Of a stretch of 16,065 nucleotides of DNA, positions 1 through 6,866 are shown piece by piece. Numbering within the stretch: the stretch's first letter is position 1; each line of letters opens with the position of its first letter. A program made the position numbers and the translations under genes. This DNA comes from Halobacteriales archaeon (GTDB lineage Archaea; Halobacteriota; Halobacteria; Halobacteriales; SKSH01): NCBI GenBank assembly GCA_007118075.1, contig SKSH01000098.1, forward strand, positions 1-16,065, written 5' to 3'. The notes under the pieces are model-generated. The model saw only the letters and a program-made list of their open reading frames with translations, made no database searches and was not told where the DNA came from.

Positions 1-514
1 GATCGATCGGATACAAGAGCGGATGGACCTCCTCCTTGAGACGGCAGAAATTCTGGATGTCAGCTCACCGGAGATTCCAGCAACTGCGCAGCGATTCTTC
101 GAGGCCTGGAAAGAACGTGGCAAGCGGATTGAAGAGCTCTCAGATGAGGTTGCCGCCCTCCGTGTCACCGGGGGCGAAGATGCAGATACGATCGAAGTTG
201 GCGATGAGATCGTCCAGGTGAGCCGAATTGATGGGACGCAGGACGAACTTCGTGCGACCGCTAACGCGATCGCAGAACAAGGGATGGTCGGAATCGCGAT
301 CGGTGACACTGGAGACGGGGTACACATCGTCGTTTCGACCCCGGCATCATCATCCATCAATGCAGGGGGAGGGGTGCGTGAACTTGCGGCCGTTGTCGGT
401 GGGGGTGGGGGTGGTCCACCTGACTTCGCTGAGGGCGGTGGTCCATCAGTCGATCGCCTCGATGACCTCATCGAACAGGTGCCAGAACTGCTCAAACAGA
501 CCATCGAAGCCTGA
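1..514 (+). CDS. alaS: Alanyl-tRNA synthetase, C-terminal part (5' end outside window)
   Basis: Partial gene: the frame is open from base 2, seven codons before the first ATG (23), so the true start lies upstream and about 170 C-terminal residues are visible. AlaRS charges tRNA-Ala in the cytoplasm; this tail corresponds to the coiled-coil and DHHA1/C-Ala region that follows the editing domain. The visible part opens with a helical, charged segment (an ETAEILDVSSPEI-type start) and ends with a glycine-rich signature, GGGGGGPPDFAEGGG, typical of the AlaRS C-terminal (DHHA1) domain, followed by an acidic helix. Catalytic and editing domains are not in the window. The 148 bp after the stop hold no further gene that I can see. 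Confidence 0.9.
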   Translation, partial: IDRIQERMDLLLETAEILDVSSPEIPATAQRFFEAWKERGKRIEELSDEVAALRVTGGEDADTIEVGDEIVQVSRIDGTQDELRATANAIAEQGMVGIAIGDTGDGVHIVVSTPASSSINAGGGVRELAAVVGGGGGGPPDFAEGGGPSVDRLDDLIEQVPELLKQTIEA

Positions 515-662
515 GTATCGAACTTCGTGTATAGCAGTGATGGTCCTCGTGTTCACGATTGATTCGCACTACTCGTATGTATCGTCCTCGTGCCTGCCTC
601 GGAGACACTCACGTTCAACCGATTGCGATGCGGAGGAGGCAACGTCACATCTTTGAGGATGA

Positions 663-1352
663 GTGTCCAATCAGCCGGCGATGGGTCAGCCCCGAATCGC
701 CCTAATCAACGCAAGTTATGAGGTAGAAGATACACGTCGGAACTTCAACCGTGAGGTCGATGCCTCACTTATCGAATACGTGGTAACCAAGGGAGATATC
801 CCAACCACCACCGACATGGATGGGGCGATCATCACCGGGTCACGAGCATCGGTCTACTGGGACGAACCCTGGATCGATCATACCCGAGAATGGACCAGAG
901 CAGCCGTCGATGCCGAGGTCCCAATACTCGGGGTCTGTTGGGGCCACCAACTCCTGGCAGATGCCCTCGGTGGAGAGGTGCGAGATATGGGCGAGTACGA
1001 GATCGGCTATCGAACGGTTCGACACGACGGTCGTTCACCATTGTTCGAGGGAATCGACCACGAATTTCTTGCCTTTCAGACACACTCCGATGAGGTGGTT
1101 TCCGCCCCTCCAGGAACCGAAGAAGTCGCTGTATCAGATGTCTCAATTCAATCGTACACCGGCGATGGATTCTGGGGTGTCCAATTCCATCCCGAATACG
1201 ACATGGACACTGCCGAAATGGTGACCCGAGCGAAGGATGACCTCGATACTGAACGGAAAGCGTTAGCATTAGCGAGCATCACCAGGGAGAACTTCCTGGC
1301 TGCAGGGCAATCCAAGCTCGTCCTAGAGAACTTCGTCAACGGCCTGAGTTGA
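663..1352 (+). CDS. Class I glutamine amidotransferase (GATase1) domain protein
   Basis: A stand-alone class I glutamine amidotransferase domain of 229 residues, which would release ammonia from glutamine for an unknown acceptor. The nucleophile elbow GVCWGHQ places the catalytic Cys at about residue 92, and FHPEY gives His176 and Glu178, so the triad is complete. The start is GTG 663 with GAGG at 655-658 just upstream; an in-frame ATG at 681 (MGQPRIAL) is an alternative and would fit the conserved fold equally well. It resembles the haloarchaeal type 1 glutamine amidotransferases related to GMP-synthase-like GATases, but no synthetase partner lies nearby, so the pathway is unknown. The next gene is convergent, 22 bp away. 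Confidence 0.85.
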   Translation: MSNQPAMGQPRIALINASYEVEDTRRNFNREVDASLIEYVVTKGDIPTTTDMDGAIITGSRASVYWDEPWIDHTREWTRAAVDAEVPILGVCWGHQLLADALGGEVRDMGEYEIGYRTVRHDGRSPLFEGIDHEFLAFQTHSDEVVSAPPGTEEVAVSDVSIQSYTGDGFWGVQFHPEYDMDTAEMVTRAKDDLDTERKALALASITRENFLAAGQSKLVLENFVNGLS

Positions 1353-1374
1353 TCGGCCACGCACTGGATCAGAC

Positions 1375-1629
1375 TCAATCGACCAGCTCAGCGGCAGTGG
1401 CGATGCCCGGTACCTCGGTCGGCTCCACCTCATCAGAGAGGTCGGAGAGCTCATCAACGGGTCCGGCGATGAACAGGGCATGCCCGATGATCACGACGGC
1501 GACGAACCCCATCAGCGGAACCGCGATCGCCAGGTTGACCGTGGTAATCACTCCGATGGTGACACCGAGACTCATACAGCTAGCGATGGCTACCAGAATG
1601 AGGTCATAGTAGTGGAGCCGATACACCAT
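1375..1629 (-). CDS. Small two-helix membrane protein, unknown function
   Basis: An 84-residue protein with two hydrophobic segments, about residues 8-30 and 34-56, followed by an acidic, proline-containing tail (about residues 57-84) that is probably cytoplasmic. I do not recognise a functional family; proteins of this shape are common and uncharacterised in haloarchaea. The ATG at 1629 is preferred over a GTG at 1677 because a TTTAG box (1653-1657) sits about 26 nt upstream of it, as expected for a leaderless transcript, while the extra 16 residues of the longer form look non-conserved. It is divergent from the glutaryl-CoA dehydrogenase gene. Confidence 0.7.
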   Translation of the reverse strand: MVYRLHYYDLILVAIASCMSLGVTIGVITTVNLAIAVPLMGFVAVVIIGHALFIAGPVDELSDLSDEVEPTEVPGIATAAELVD

Positions 1630-1652
1630 AGCGGTACCTCGGGTTGGCGGAA

Positions 1653-1657
1653 CTAAA
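1653..1657 (-). promoter_or_regulatory. TATA-like box for the 84-residue membrane protein
   Basis: TTTAG on the minus strand, centred about 26 nt upstream of the ATG at 1629. The spacing fits an archaeal box A driving a leaderless mRNA. Confidence 0.45.
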
Positions 1658-1694
1658 CCTTGGGGGCCGGTCACCACAGCTTCGAACTCATTGG

Positions 1695-1700
1695 ACTATA
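1695..1700 (+). promoter_or_regulatory. TATA box of the glutaryl-CoA dehydrogenase gene
   Basis: ACTATA(T), centred about 29 nt before the ATG at 1727. Transcription should start at or just before the start codon, which would put the inverted repeat at 1710-1726 between the TATA box and the transcription start. Confidence 0.55.
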
Positions 1701-1709
1701 TGTCCTCGG

Positions 1710-1726
1710 GTATCAGTATCTGATAC
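1710..1726 (+). promoter_or_regulatory. Perfect inverted repeat, candidate operator of gcdH
   Basis: GTATCAG (1710-1716), spacer TAT, CTGATAC (1720-1726): both 7-bp arms match perfectly. It begins 9 bp after the TATA box and ends directly before the ATG. A dimeric repressor bound here would block promoter clearance. No regulator gene for it is visible in the window. Function is inferred from symmetry and position only. Confidence 0.5.
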
Positions 1727-2890
1727 ATGCTCGATTACGTGGACCTCGAGGCAGATCTCGGTCGAGAAGATCGAATGATCCGCGATACGGCCAGATCGTT
1801 CGTCGAAGACGAGATCAAACCAATCATCGCTGAGCATTTCGAGGCAGGGACGTTCCCAACCGACCTCATCCCGAAAATGGGTGAGCTCGGCTTCTATGGA
1901 CCAAATCTGTCGGGATACGGTCTCCCGGATATCTCAGAGATAGGTTACGGTCTCCTGATGCAAGAGTTGGAAGCAGGTGATTCCGGTATCAGATCGATGG
2001 CCTCGGTACAGGGTGCACTGGTCATGTACCCCATTCACGCCTATGGATCAGAGGATCAAAAGGACCAGTGGCTTGGTCGTATGGCCGATGGTGAGGCGAT
2101 CGGCTGCTTCGGGCTGACAGAACCTGGGTTTGGATCGAACCCGGCGGGGATGCAATCGCATGTCATTCGCGACGGTGATGGGTACCGGTTGAACGGCTCG
2201 AAGACATGGATCACGAATGCACCGATCGCTGATGTCTGCATCATCTGGGCACGGGATCGATCAGATGACGATGAACCGGTGCGGGGGTTCCTGGTCGAGA
2301 CAGAGCGTGATGGGGTGAACACCAATGAAATCAAGGAAAAGCTCTCTTTACGCGCCTCGATCACCGGTGAGATCGGATTGAACGACGTGTGGATTCCTGA
2401 AGAGAACCTCATCCCTGGCGTGACCGGAATGCGCGGTCCGCTCTCTTGTCTGACCCAGGCTCGATATGGAATCGCATGGGGTTCGGTTGGAGCTGCAAGG
2501 GACTGTTTCGAGGTGGCCAGAGCGTACGCGCTTGAACGTGACCAATTCGATGGACCGATCGCGAGATTCCAACTCCAGCAAGAGAAACTGGCAGAGATGG
2601 CCACGCAGATAACCCTCGGTCAGTTGCTTGCGTATCGGCTGGCCGAAATGAAATCGCGAGGGGATCTCCGTCCACAGCAAGTATCGATGGGGAAACGGAA
2701 CAACGTCCGGATGGCTCGAAATCAGTCGAGGATCGCAAGGGAGATGCTCGGTGGAAATGGGATCACACTCGATTATTCTCCGATCAGACATATGGCGAAC
2801 ATGGAGACGGTTTACACCTATGAGGGTACGCACGATATCCACTCCCTCATCCTTGGGCAAGATCTCACTGGAATAGCCGCATTCGACTGA
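1727..2890 (+). CDS. gcdH: Glutaryl-CoA dehydrogenase (acyl-CoA dehydrogenase family)
   Basis: An FAD-dependent acyl-CoA dehydrogenase, 387 residues and full length for the family. It matches the glutaryl-CoA dehydrogenase branch, which oxidises and decarboxylates glutaryl-CoA to crotonyl-CoA in lysine, tryptophan or aromatic breakdown. Seen: the N-terminal helical domain; the substrate-carboxylate segment DSGIRSMASVQ with Arg at residue 89 (equivalent, from memory, to Arg94 of the human enzyme); the FAD-contact motif CFGLTEPGFGS (about 127-137) and WITN (161-164); the catalytic base Glu366 within TYEGTHDIH. The start ATG 1727 lies about 29 nt after a TATA box. Ferredoxin follows 51 bp downstream on the same strand. 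Some archaeal members act on other short acyl-CoAs, so the substrate is likely but not proven. Confidence 0.88.
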   Translation: MLDYVDLEADLGREDRMIRDTARSFVEDEIKPIIAEHFEAGTFPTDLIPKMGELGFYGPNLSGYGLPDISEIGYGLLMQELEAGDSGIRSMASVQGALVMYPIHAYGSEDQKDQWLGRMADGEAIGCFGLTEPGFGSNPAGMQSHVIRDGDGYRLNGSKTWITNAPIADVCIIWARDRSDDDEPVRGFLVETERDGVNTNEIKEKLSLRASITGEIGLNDVWIPEENLIPGVTGMRGPLSCLTQARYGIAWGSVGAARDCFEVARAYALERDQFDGPIARFQLQQEKLAEMATQITLGQLLAYRLAEMKSRGDLRPQQVSMGKRNNVRMARNQSRIAREMLGGNGITLDYSPIRHMANMETVYTYEGTHDIHSLILGQDLTGIAAFD

Positions 2891-2941
2891 TTCAGACCAA
2901 CGAGTGGGAAGGTTTTCGGTGGTGACATCCGTGGAGAAGAT

Positions 2942-3265
2942 ATGGCGATCGATCCAGAGTTCCATATGGCCCGTGAACGGGCAGGGACACACGCAGGGCA
3001 CGACGTCTGGGGTCCGGTTGACGAGCCTGAAACCTTGGGGATCCATGGGACACATGTCGCCGTCGATTTTGACATCTGTGATGGGTCTGGTGATTGTCTG
3101 GAGCACTGCCCGGTCGATGTCTTCTCCTGGTTAGACACACCAGGACATCCGGTCAGCGACCGTAAGGCCGACCCAGCCGATGAGGATGCCTGTATCGACT
3201 GCATGCTCTGTGTTGATGTCTGCCCGGTCGATGCAATCGATGTGAATGCTAGCCGACTCGATTAA
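2942..3265 (+). CDS. Zinc-containing 7Fe ferredoxin ([3Fe-4S][4Fe-4S])
   Basis: A 107-residue soluble ferredoxin of the type best known from Sulfolobus and Thermoplasma. The N-terminal extension carries the zinc ligands: His17 and His20 (GTHAGH), His35 (GIHG) and Asp77 (KADP), all present. The first cluster motif, Cys46-x5-Cys52-x3-Cys56-Pro, lacks the second cysteine of a classical CxxCxxC and fits a [3Fe-4S] site; Cys84-x2-Cys87-x2-Cys90-x3-Cys94-Pro completes a [4Fe-4S] site. It would carry electrons in the cytoplasm for oxidoreductases. A GGAG at 2933-2936, five bases before the ATG, looks like a Shine-Dalgarno site, consistent with translation from a shared mRNA with gcdH; a weak TTTT stretch at 2913-2916 could also serve as its own box A. 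Confidence 0.92.
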   Translation: MAIDPEFHMARERAGTHAGHDVWGPVDEPETLGIHGTHVAVDFDICDGSGDCLEHCPVDVFSWLDTPGHPVSDRKADPADEDACIDCMLCVDVCPVDAIDVNASRLD

Positions 3266-3429
3266 ATCGGCTCAACCACACCGGATTCATCAGGATCGAG
3301 TCCCCTGAGGGCATCGGATCGCTCAAGGGAGTCCATGTAATGCTTGATGTGTGTCTCACAGAGCCCTACCTTGACGTGCCTGTGTTCTGGGGCATATGCC
3401 GATTGTGCACCGCAGACATGACAGCGCAT
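3262..3429 (-). CDS. 55-residue small zinc-motif protein (haloarchaeal DUF6757-like)
   Basis: A short gene of 55 residues beginning MRCHVCGAQSAY and ending GVVEPI. CxxC at residues 3 and 6, then a Cys-x2-His pair in GLCETHIKHYM (about residues 24-27), give a plausible CCCH zinc site resembling a half treble-clef or small zinc finger. From memory it resembles the haloarchaeal DUF6757 family; no function is known to me. It starts 26 bp after the PHP gene on the same strand, so the two are probably cotranscribed. Its TAA stop overlaps the ferredoxin TAA on the opposite strand by 4 bp. Confidence 0.75.
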   Translation of the reverse strand: MRCHVCGAQSAYAPEHRHVKVGLCETHIKHYMDSLERSDALRGLDPDESGVVEPI

Positions 3430-3455
3430 CAGTCTGCCTTACAGCCACGGGGAAT

Positions 3456-4250
3456 TCAATCCATCGAGAGATCGAGGTGCGACGCGAACGCCTTATAAGC
3501 TGCTTCATCGAGGCCACAACTCCCGATGTCCTCGAGGGTGTGTGCATCGCTCCCGCCGGTCACTACGAGTCTGTCGTGAGTTGGAAGTGATTCGAGTGGG
3601 CTCGTATCGATCGGTTCCTGATACGGGTAATGCATCTCGACTCCATCTAACCGGTCGACGAGGTCCAATGCTCCCACCGAATCTCGATACCTCAATGGAT
3701 GTGCGAGGATAACCAGCCCACCCGCCTCGCGAAGCAATCGAACACCAGTCTCGAATGAAGGCACCTCACGGGGGACAAAACATGGCCCTTCAGATCCGAT
3801 GTAGTGGTCGAACACCTCCTGAGGAGAGAGCTCAGTCACAGCAGCCACAGCTGCGGCGATATGAGGTCTGCCGACACCAGGGTTGTATCCGATCGCGAGT
3901 GATACATCAAGCTCAGATTCAAGCCGTTCGACCATCGCGTTGGCTCGGTCTATCCGATCTTCTTGGAGTCGCTTCGTGAGTCGCTCAAGTGCATTGGTCG
4001 GTGAGATGCTATAGCAAAGGAGATCGAGCCGGCCGGCCGTACCTGCATCGACGCGTAGTTCGATGCCAGAGATGAGCGTCACTCCGTCGATCGACCGAAT
4101 TGGAACCGACGATGGAGGTAGCCGGTCGTGATCGGTGATAGCGACGGCATTGAGCCGTCGTTGTTTGGCAATACCTGGTAATGCAGCTGGATCGACCGCA
4201 CCATCAGAACGGGTCGTGTGGATATGGAGATCAGCGACGACCCGTGTCAT
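3456..4250 (-). CDS. PHP domain phosphoesterase
   Basis: A 264-residue polymerase-and-histidinol-phosphatase (PHP) domain protein, a metal-dependent phosphoesterase fold similar to the TrpH/YciV nucleotide phosphatases (nucleoside 3',5'-bisphosphate or RNA 5' ends in studied members). The metal ligands are all visible: His9 and His11 (DLHIHT), Asp16, Asp40 and His41 (ITDHD), Glu64 (GIEL), His130 (GRPH), His184 (LAHP) and Asp235/His237 (SDAH). The start MTRVVADLHIH at 4250 is chosen over an ATG at 4277 because the AT-rich box at 4277-4284 would otherwise sit almost on the start codon. It leads the two-gene unit with the 55-residue zinc protein. The substrate is not determined. Confidence 0.85.
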   Translation of the reverse strand: MTRVVADLHIHTTRSDGAVDPAALPGIAKQRRLNAVAITDHDRLPPSSVPIRSIDGVTLISGIELRVDAGTAGRLDLLCYSISPTNALERLTKRLQEDRIDRANAMVERLESELDVSLAIGYNPGVGRPHIAAAVAAVTELSPQEVFDHYIGSEGPCFVPREVPSFETGVRLLREAGGLVILAHPLRYRDSVGALDLVDRLDGVEMHYPYQEPIDTSPLESLPTHDRLVVTGGSDAHTLEDIGSCGLDEAAYKAFASHLDLSMD

Positions 4251-4276
4251 GATGTGGTATGATACCCACCGACACA

Positions 4277-4284
4277 ATTATAGT
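4277..4284. promoter_or_regulatory. AT-rich box between divergent PHP and small acidic protein genes
   Basis: AATTATAG lies about 31 nt upstream of the PHP start (4250, minus) and about 35 nt upstream of the plus-strand start at 4316. It is the only good TATA candidate in the 65-bp divergent gap, so it may serve both directions. Confidence 0.45.
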
Positions 4285-4315
4285 CGTCTCGCTTCTAATG
4301 CCATATTGGACAATC

Positions 4316-4489
4316 ATGTCGATGGGAGCGTATGACGAGGACGAGCACGAGCGCCGCGAAATGAAAGCCACGGCCGTCGATGCCGACTTCGACGATGAGC
4401 GAACGCTCTATCACGGGTCGGTATCCTACGAAACCGGCGAGTCCGCTGAGGACCTCCTCAAGCAGTTTAAAGAGATTAAGTCAGACTGA
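4316..4489 (+). CDS. Small acidic haloarchaeal protein (DUF5786-like)
   Basis: A 57-residue, highly charged protein, MSMGAYDEDEHERRE at the N-terminus and ending LLKQFKEIKSD. It has no membrane segment and no cysteine. The pattern, an MSMGAYDEDE-type start, a central acidic linker, a short beta-like segment (about residues 31-40) and a C-terminal helix ending EIK, resembles from memory the haloarchaeal DUF5786 family of unknown function. The start is ATG 4316, with ATG 4322 as an alternative; upstream in-frame codons back to 4259 encode a hydrophobic stretch unlike the rest and overlap the promoter, so they are left out. Confidence 0.72.
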   Translation: MSMGAYDEDEHERREMKATAVDADFDDERTLYHGSVSYETGESAEDLLKQFKEIKSD

Positions 4490-4515
4490 GCTACGACGGT
4501 TGATTCCGAATATGG

Positions 4516-4547
4516 CACCTCTCGGAGCGTACGCTGAGTGAAAGGTG
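4516..4547. other. Imperfect hairpin between convergent genes
   Basis: CACCT (4516-4520) pairs with AGGTG (4543-4547), CTC (4521-4523) with GAG (4536-4538), and the core AGCGTACGCT (4526-4535) is a perfect 10-bp palindrome. The element has a GG bulge and a TGAA bulge. It lies in the 78-bp gap between two convergent stops and could mark transcript 3' ends; archaeal terminators are usually T-rich rather than hairpins, so the role is uncertain. Confidence 0.25.
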
Positions 4548-4567
4548 GTATGGCTGCTGATCGAGGT

Positions 4568-4651
4568 TCAGATGTAGATGGCGCCGAAAGCGATCATCGA
4601 CGATACCATGAAGAATGCGAAGAGGAGCGCCACAATCTTCTGCACGTCCAT
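4568..4651 (-). CDS. 27-residue single-span membrane microprotein
   Basis: A very short gene encoding MDVQKIVALLFAFFM followed by VSSMIAFGAIYI and TGA. Nearly the whole chain from residue 5 onwards is hydrophobic, so it should be a single transmembrane helix with a short charged N-terminus. Support for it being real is an excellent TATA box, AAATATAA at 4677-4684, about 29 nt upstream of the ATG, the spacing seen for the leaderless genes around it, and the clean helix with no internal interruption. I recall similar roughly 30-residue proteins in haloarchaea but no function. It is convergent with the small acidic protein and lies downstream of taw2 on the same strand. Confidence 0.6.
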   Translation of the reverse strand: MDVQKIVALLFAFFMVSSMIAFGAIYI

Positions 4652-4676
4652 GCTAGCCGGTAGACCGTGATGACCC

Positions 4677-4684
4677 TTATATTT
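4677..4684 (-). promoter_or_regulatory. TATA box of the 27-residue membrane protein
   Basis: AAATATAA on the minus strand, centred about 29 nt before the ATG at 4651. It is one of the strongest box A matches in the window and separates this gene from the upstream taw2 unit. Confidence 0.55.
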
Positions 4685-4723
4685 GCTGACGTGCCTGCGG
4701 CGACAGCTCAAGCCAATCTGGAC

Positions 4724-5758
4724 TCAGCTGTCGATCCTCACATCGATGACGAGATGATCGGTGCTCGGAGCAAATCCCTTGACTCGGTGGGCCGATGCGG
4801 TCTCAACGGTAACCTCCCGTGCCTCGAGCCGGGATACCATGAGATCGACTGCGAGCTCGGTCTCATCAGCCCAGGCGATTGAGTGGATGTGTAACCAACC
4901 CGAACCCACGGCGCGGATAGCTGTATCGAGATAGCCATCACCGAACGCTCGTGGATCATCCCGACAATCGTGGACAGGAAGATGACCGATCACCGCTCGT
5001 GACGCGGTTGCCGTGACATCCCGACAATCGCCACAGAGTGTATCGACCCGATGATCCAGCCCGTTTCGGGTGACGTTATGTGAGAGCCAGTCGAACGCCG
5101 TTGGGTTTTGCTCCACCGCCGTGACCGTGGCGCCTCCAGCCGCCATTTGGAGGGTGAAATAACCGATTCCCGCACAACAATCGAGTACGTGCTCGCCAGT
5201 GTCAACCAAATTACCCATCCTGACCCGCTCACGTTGATTACCAGGGCTGAACATCACCTCGGAAAGATCGAGGGCGTATTCGATACCATGTTCTCGGTGA
5301 ACGGTCTCGGTCCGTGACTCACCGGCGATATGCTCGATCGAAGGTTCACGCTGTTGGCCCTCGATGGTATCGATGCAGAGGACTCCGGAACAGTCGCCAT
5401 GGAGGTCCAAGAGTGCCTCACCAACCTCAGTTGGACGGAGGTCGAGTGGGTCATTGATGACGATGAGGTCACCGATACGTGCATAGGAATTCGGAGCGGC
5501 ATCAAGCTCCTCAGGTGTCCACCCTCGGGAACGAAGATGGTCCTCAAGCGAATTACACCGACGCGTGAGCGCCACACCTGCCTCATACTGCTCGATCCCC
5601 GCTACTGGCCTCGGTTCGGTCACCGGGATGGCCAATCGATCACCCTCGAGCGGCTCGATCTTCCTCGTGTCGTCGTAGATTCCCACTTCGCGAAGGGTCC
5701 CGATGGCTTCAGCGACCTCCATCAGACCGATAATCGCCGCGTATGGCTCATCAGACAT
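4724..5758 (-). CDS. taw2: tRNA 4-demethylwyosine aminocarboxypropyltransferase (Taw2/Trm5-like)
   Basis: A 344-residue class I SAM-dependent enzyme of the Trm5/TYW2 group. Taw2 transfers the 3-amino-3-carboxypropyl group of SAM to the wyosine precursor at position 37 of tRNA-Phe. Seen: an N-terminal half with alpha/beta D1-D2-like character; the linker motif MFSPGNQRERVRMG at about residues 169-182, which is Taw2-type rather than the Trm5 YFSPR type; the SAM site LDCCAGIGYFT (192-202); and EQNPTAF (216-222) for motif II. The Trm5 NLP motif is replaced by GHLP, again favouring Taw2. The start ATG 5758 overlaps the nmd3 stop by 8 bp (ATGTCTGA), suggesting translational coupling; a longer form from 5830 would run far into nmd3. 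Confidence 0.85.
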   Translation of the reverse strand: MSDEPYAAIIGLMEVAEAIGTLREVGIYDDTRKIEPLEGDRLAIPVTEPRPVAGIEQYEAGVALTRRCNSLEDHLRSRGWTPEELDAAPNSYARIGDLIVINDPLDLRPTEVGEALLDLHGDCSGVLCIDTIEGQQREPSIEHIAGESRTETVHREHGIEYALDLSEVMFSPGNQRERVRMGNLVDTGEHVLDCCAGIGYFTLQMAAGGATVTAVEQNPTAFDWLSHNVTRNGLDHRVDTLCGDCRDVTATASRAVIGHLPVHDCRDDPRAFGDGYLDTAIRAVGSGWLHIHSIAWADETELAVDLMVSRLEAREVTVETASAHRVKGFAPSTDHLVIDVRIDS

Positions 5759-6818
5759 CGTCTGGAAGCAGATACAGTTGGTCTTGTACCTCGACCGCCC
5801 GAACCGTCTCCTGATCGAGGTCGATATCACCGTAATATGCGACGGTCACTGCCTCGTATGATGTGGGGTGGATAACCTGGACTGCCCGATCATCGAGCAC
5901 GCTGACGACGGTGACCTGTTCTGCATCGGCCAGGGTGGTGACACGTGCCGCCTCAAGGTCGCTTGCAGTCACCGTTCGTCGCTCGCCGGTGCTGAGATCG
6001 AGGACATGTACCCCCTCGGTACCCCCCTCGACGAGGAGCGCACCATCATCGGTGGTCAAGATATCCCCACGACGAAATTGGCCGAATCTGAGGGTATAGG
6101 TCACCCGATACACTTCACGGCCATCACCATCGGTCGTCACAAGGGTTCGGGAGGTATCAAGGGTCCCACCGAGGGCACGACGGATGGCCGTCGCCAGTTG
6201 ATTCCCCAGTCGTGGAGTCGACAATCGAAGATCGACCCCCTCTGGCCGTTCCACGACATCGGTGAGAAACGCATCACGATCGCCTGCATCAACACGATCT
6301 TCGAGGACGGATGCGGCCACCTCACGCGCCCTGGAGATCTCAGCCTCATCGGGGGTTCGATCGGTCGCCCTGAGCTGAACGATTGCGCCGAAATCATCTC
6401 CAGCGATCCTAGAACACCGCTGACAGACGGTCGGTTCGAAGGTGACCCTTGTTGTCCGCTCGCGTCGTTCCCATCCCCCATCGAGATGCAGGTCGAACAA
6501 CGCCGTTACCTCGATCGTCCGATCATCGATCGCATCCGTTTTGACCTCCCATTCGAGCTCATCGACCGATTCGATGACGGCAACTCGATCTGCGACGAGA
6601 TCGATCGCCTGCTCAGCGAGGCCGGTCTCGATGTCGGTCCACTCACCATCGAGTTCGAGCGAACCACAGCTTCCACACCGGTCGACCGTCAGATCCTCTG
6701 GGACCTGGAGCAGCTCGTGCTCCTCGAGATAACAGGTCCGACAGCGCCCACGTTTGTCGACGGGGTCTTCAGGGGTAGGTGCCCCACACGTGGGGCAAAA
6801 TCGCTGTGCGCTCGTCAC
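5751..6818 (-). CDS. nmd3: NMD3 family protein (large ribosomal subunit biogenesis)
   Basis: The archaeal homologue of the eukaryotic 60S export adaptor NMD3, 355 residues. In archaea it probably assists large-subunit maturation. The N-terminus has the expected paired zinc sites: Cys8, Cys11, Cys26, Cys29 and then Cys48, Cys51, Cys132, Cys135. The middle (about 140-250) is the OB/eIF5A-like core, and the archaeal form ends soon after with beta-rich acidic segments, lacking the eukaryotic nuclear-export tail. The start is GTG 6818. No good box A or Shine-Dalgarno precedes it, and the 48-bp gap to rlmE suggests cotranscription. The C-terminus overlaps the start of taw2. Confidence 0.88.
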   Translation of the reverse strand: MTSAQRFCPTCGAPTPEDPVDKRGRCRTCYLEEHELLQVPEDLTVDRCGSCGSLELDGEWTDIETGLAEQAIDLVADRVAVIESVDELEWEVKTDAIDDRTIEVTALFDLHLDGGWERRERTTRVTFEPTVCQRCSRIAGDDFGAIVQLRATDRTPDEAEISRAREVAASVLEDRVDAGDRDAFLTDVVERPEGVDLRLSTPRLGNQLATAIRRALGGTLDTSRTLVTTDGDGREVYRVTYTLRFGQFRRGDILTTDDGALLVEGGTEGVHVLDLSTGERRTVTASDLEAARVTTLADAEQVTVVSVLDDRAVQVIHPTSYEAVTVAYYGDIDLDQETVRAVEVQDQLYLLPDDV

Positions 6819-6866
6819 GGTTTCGTCGGTCGACTAGAGGGTATGGCCCCTATGTAAGCCCGGCGC

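Noticed and set aside
396..419. G-rich run inside alaS as a possible quadruplex or repeat.
   Set aside because: It encodes the glycine-rich DHHA1 signature of AlaRS, which explains the run.
228..656. A plus-strand frame of 142 codons overlapping the alaS end and the following gap.
   Set aside because: Most of it overlaps alaS in another frame; the composition is unlike the acidic proteins here, being rich in Ser, Arg and His.
2348..3106. A 252-codon open frame on the minus strand across the gcdH end and the ferredoxin.
   Set aside because: It is antisense to two well-supported genes and has no family resemblance or promoter of its own.
5868..6857. A 329-codon open frame on the plus strand opposite nmd3.
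   Set aside because: It lies entirely antisense to a clear NMD3 homologue with all eight zinc cysteines; the translation shows no recognisable domain, and long antisense frames are common where GAT/CGN codons dominate.
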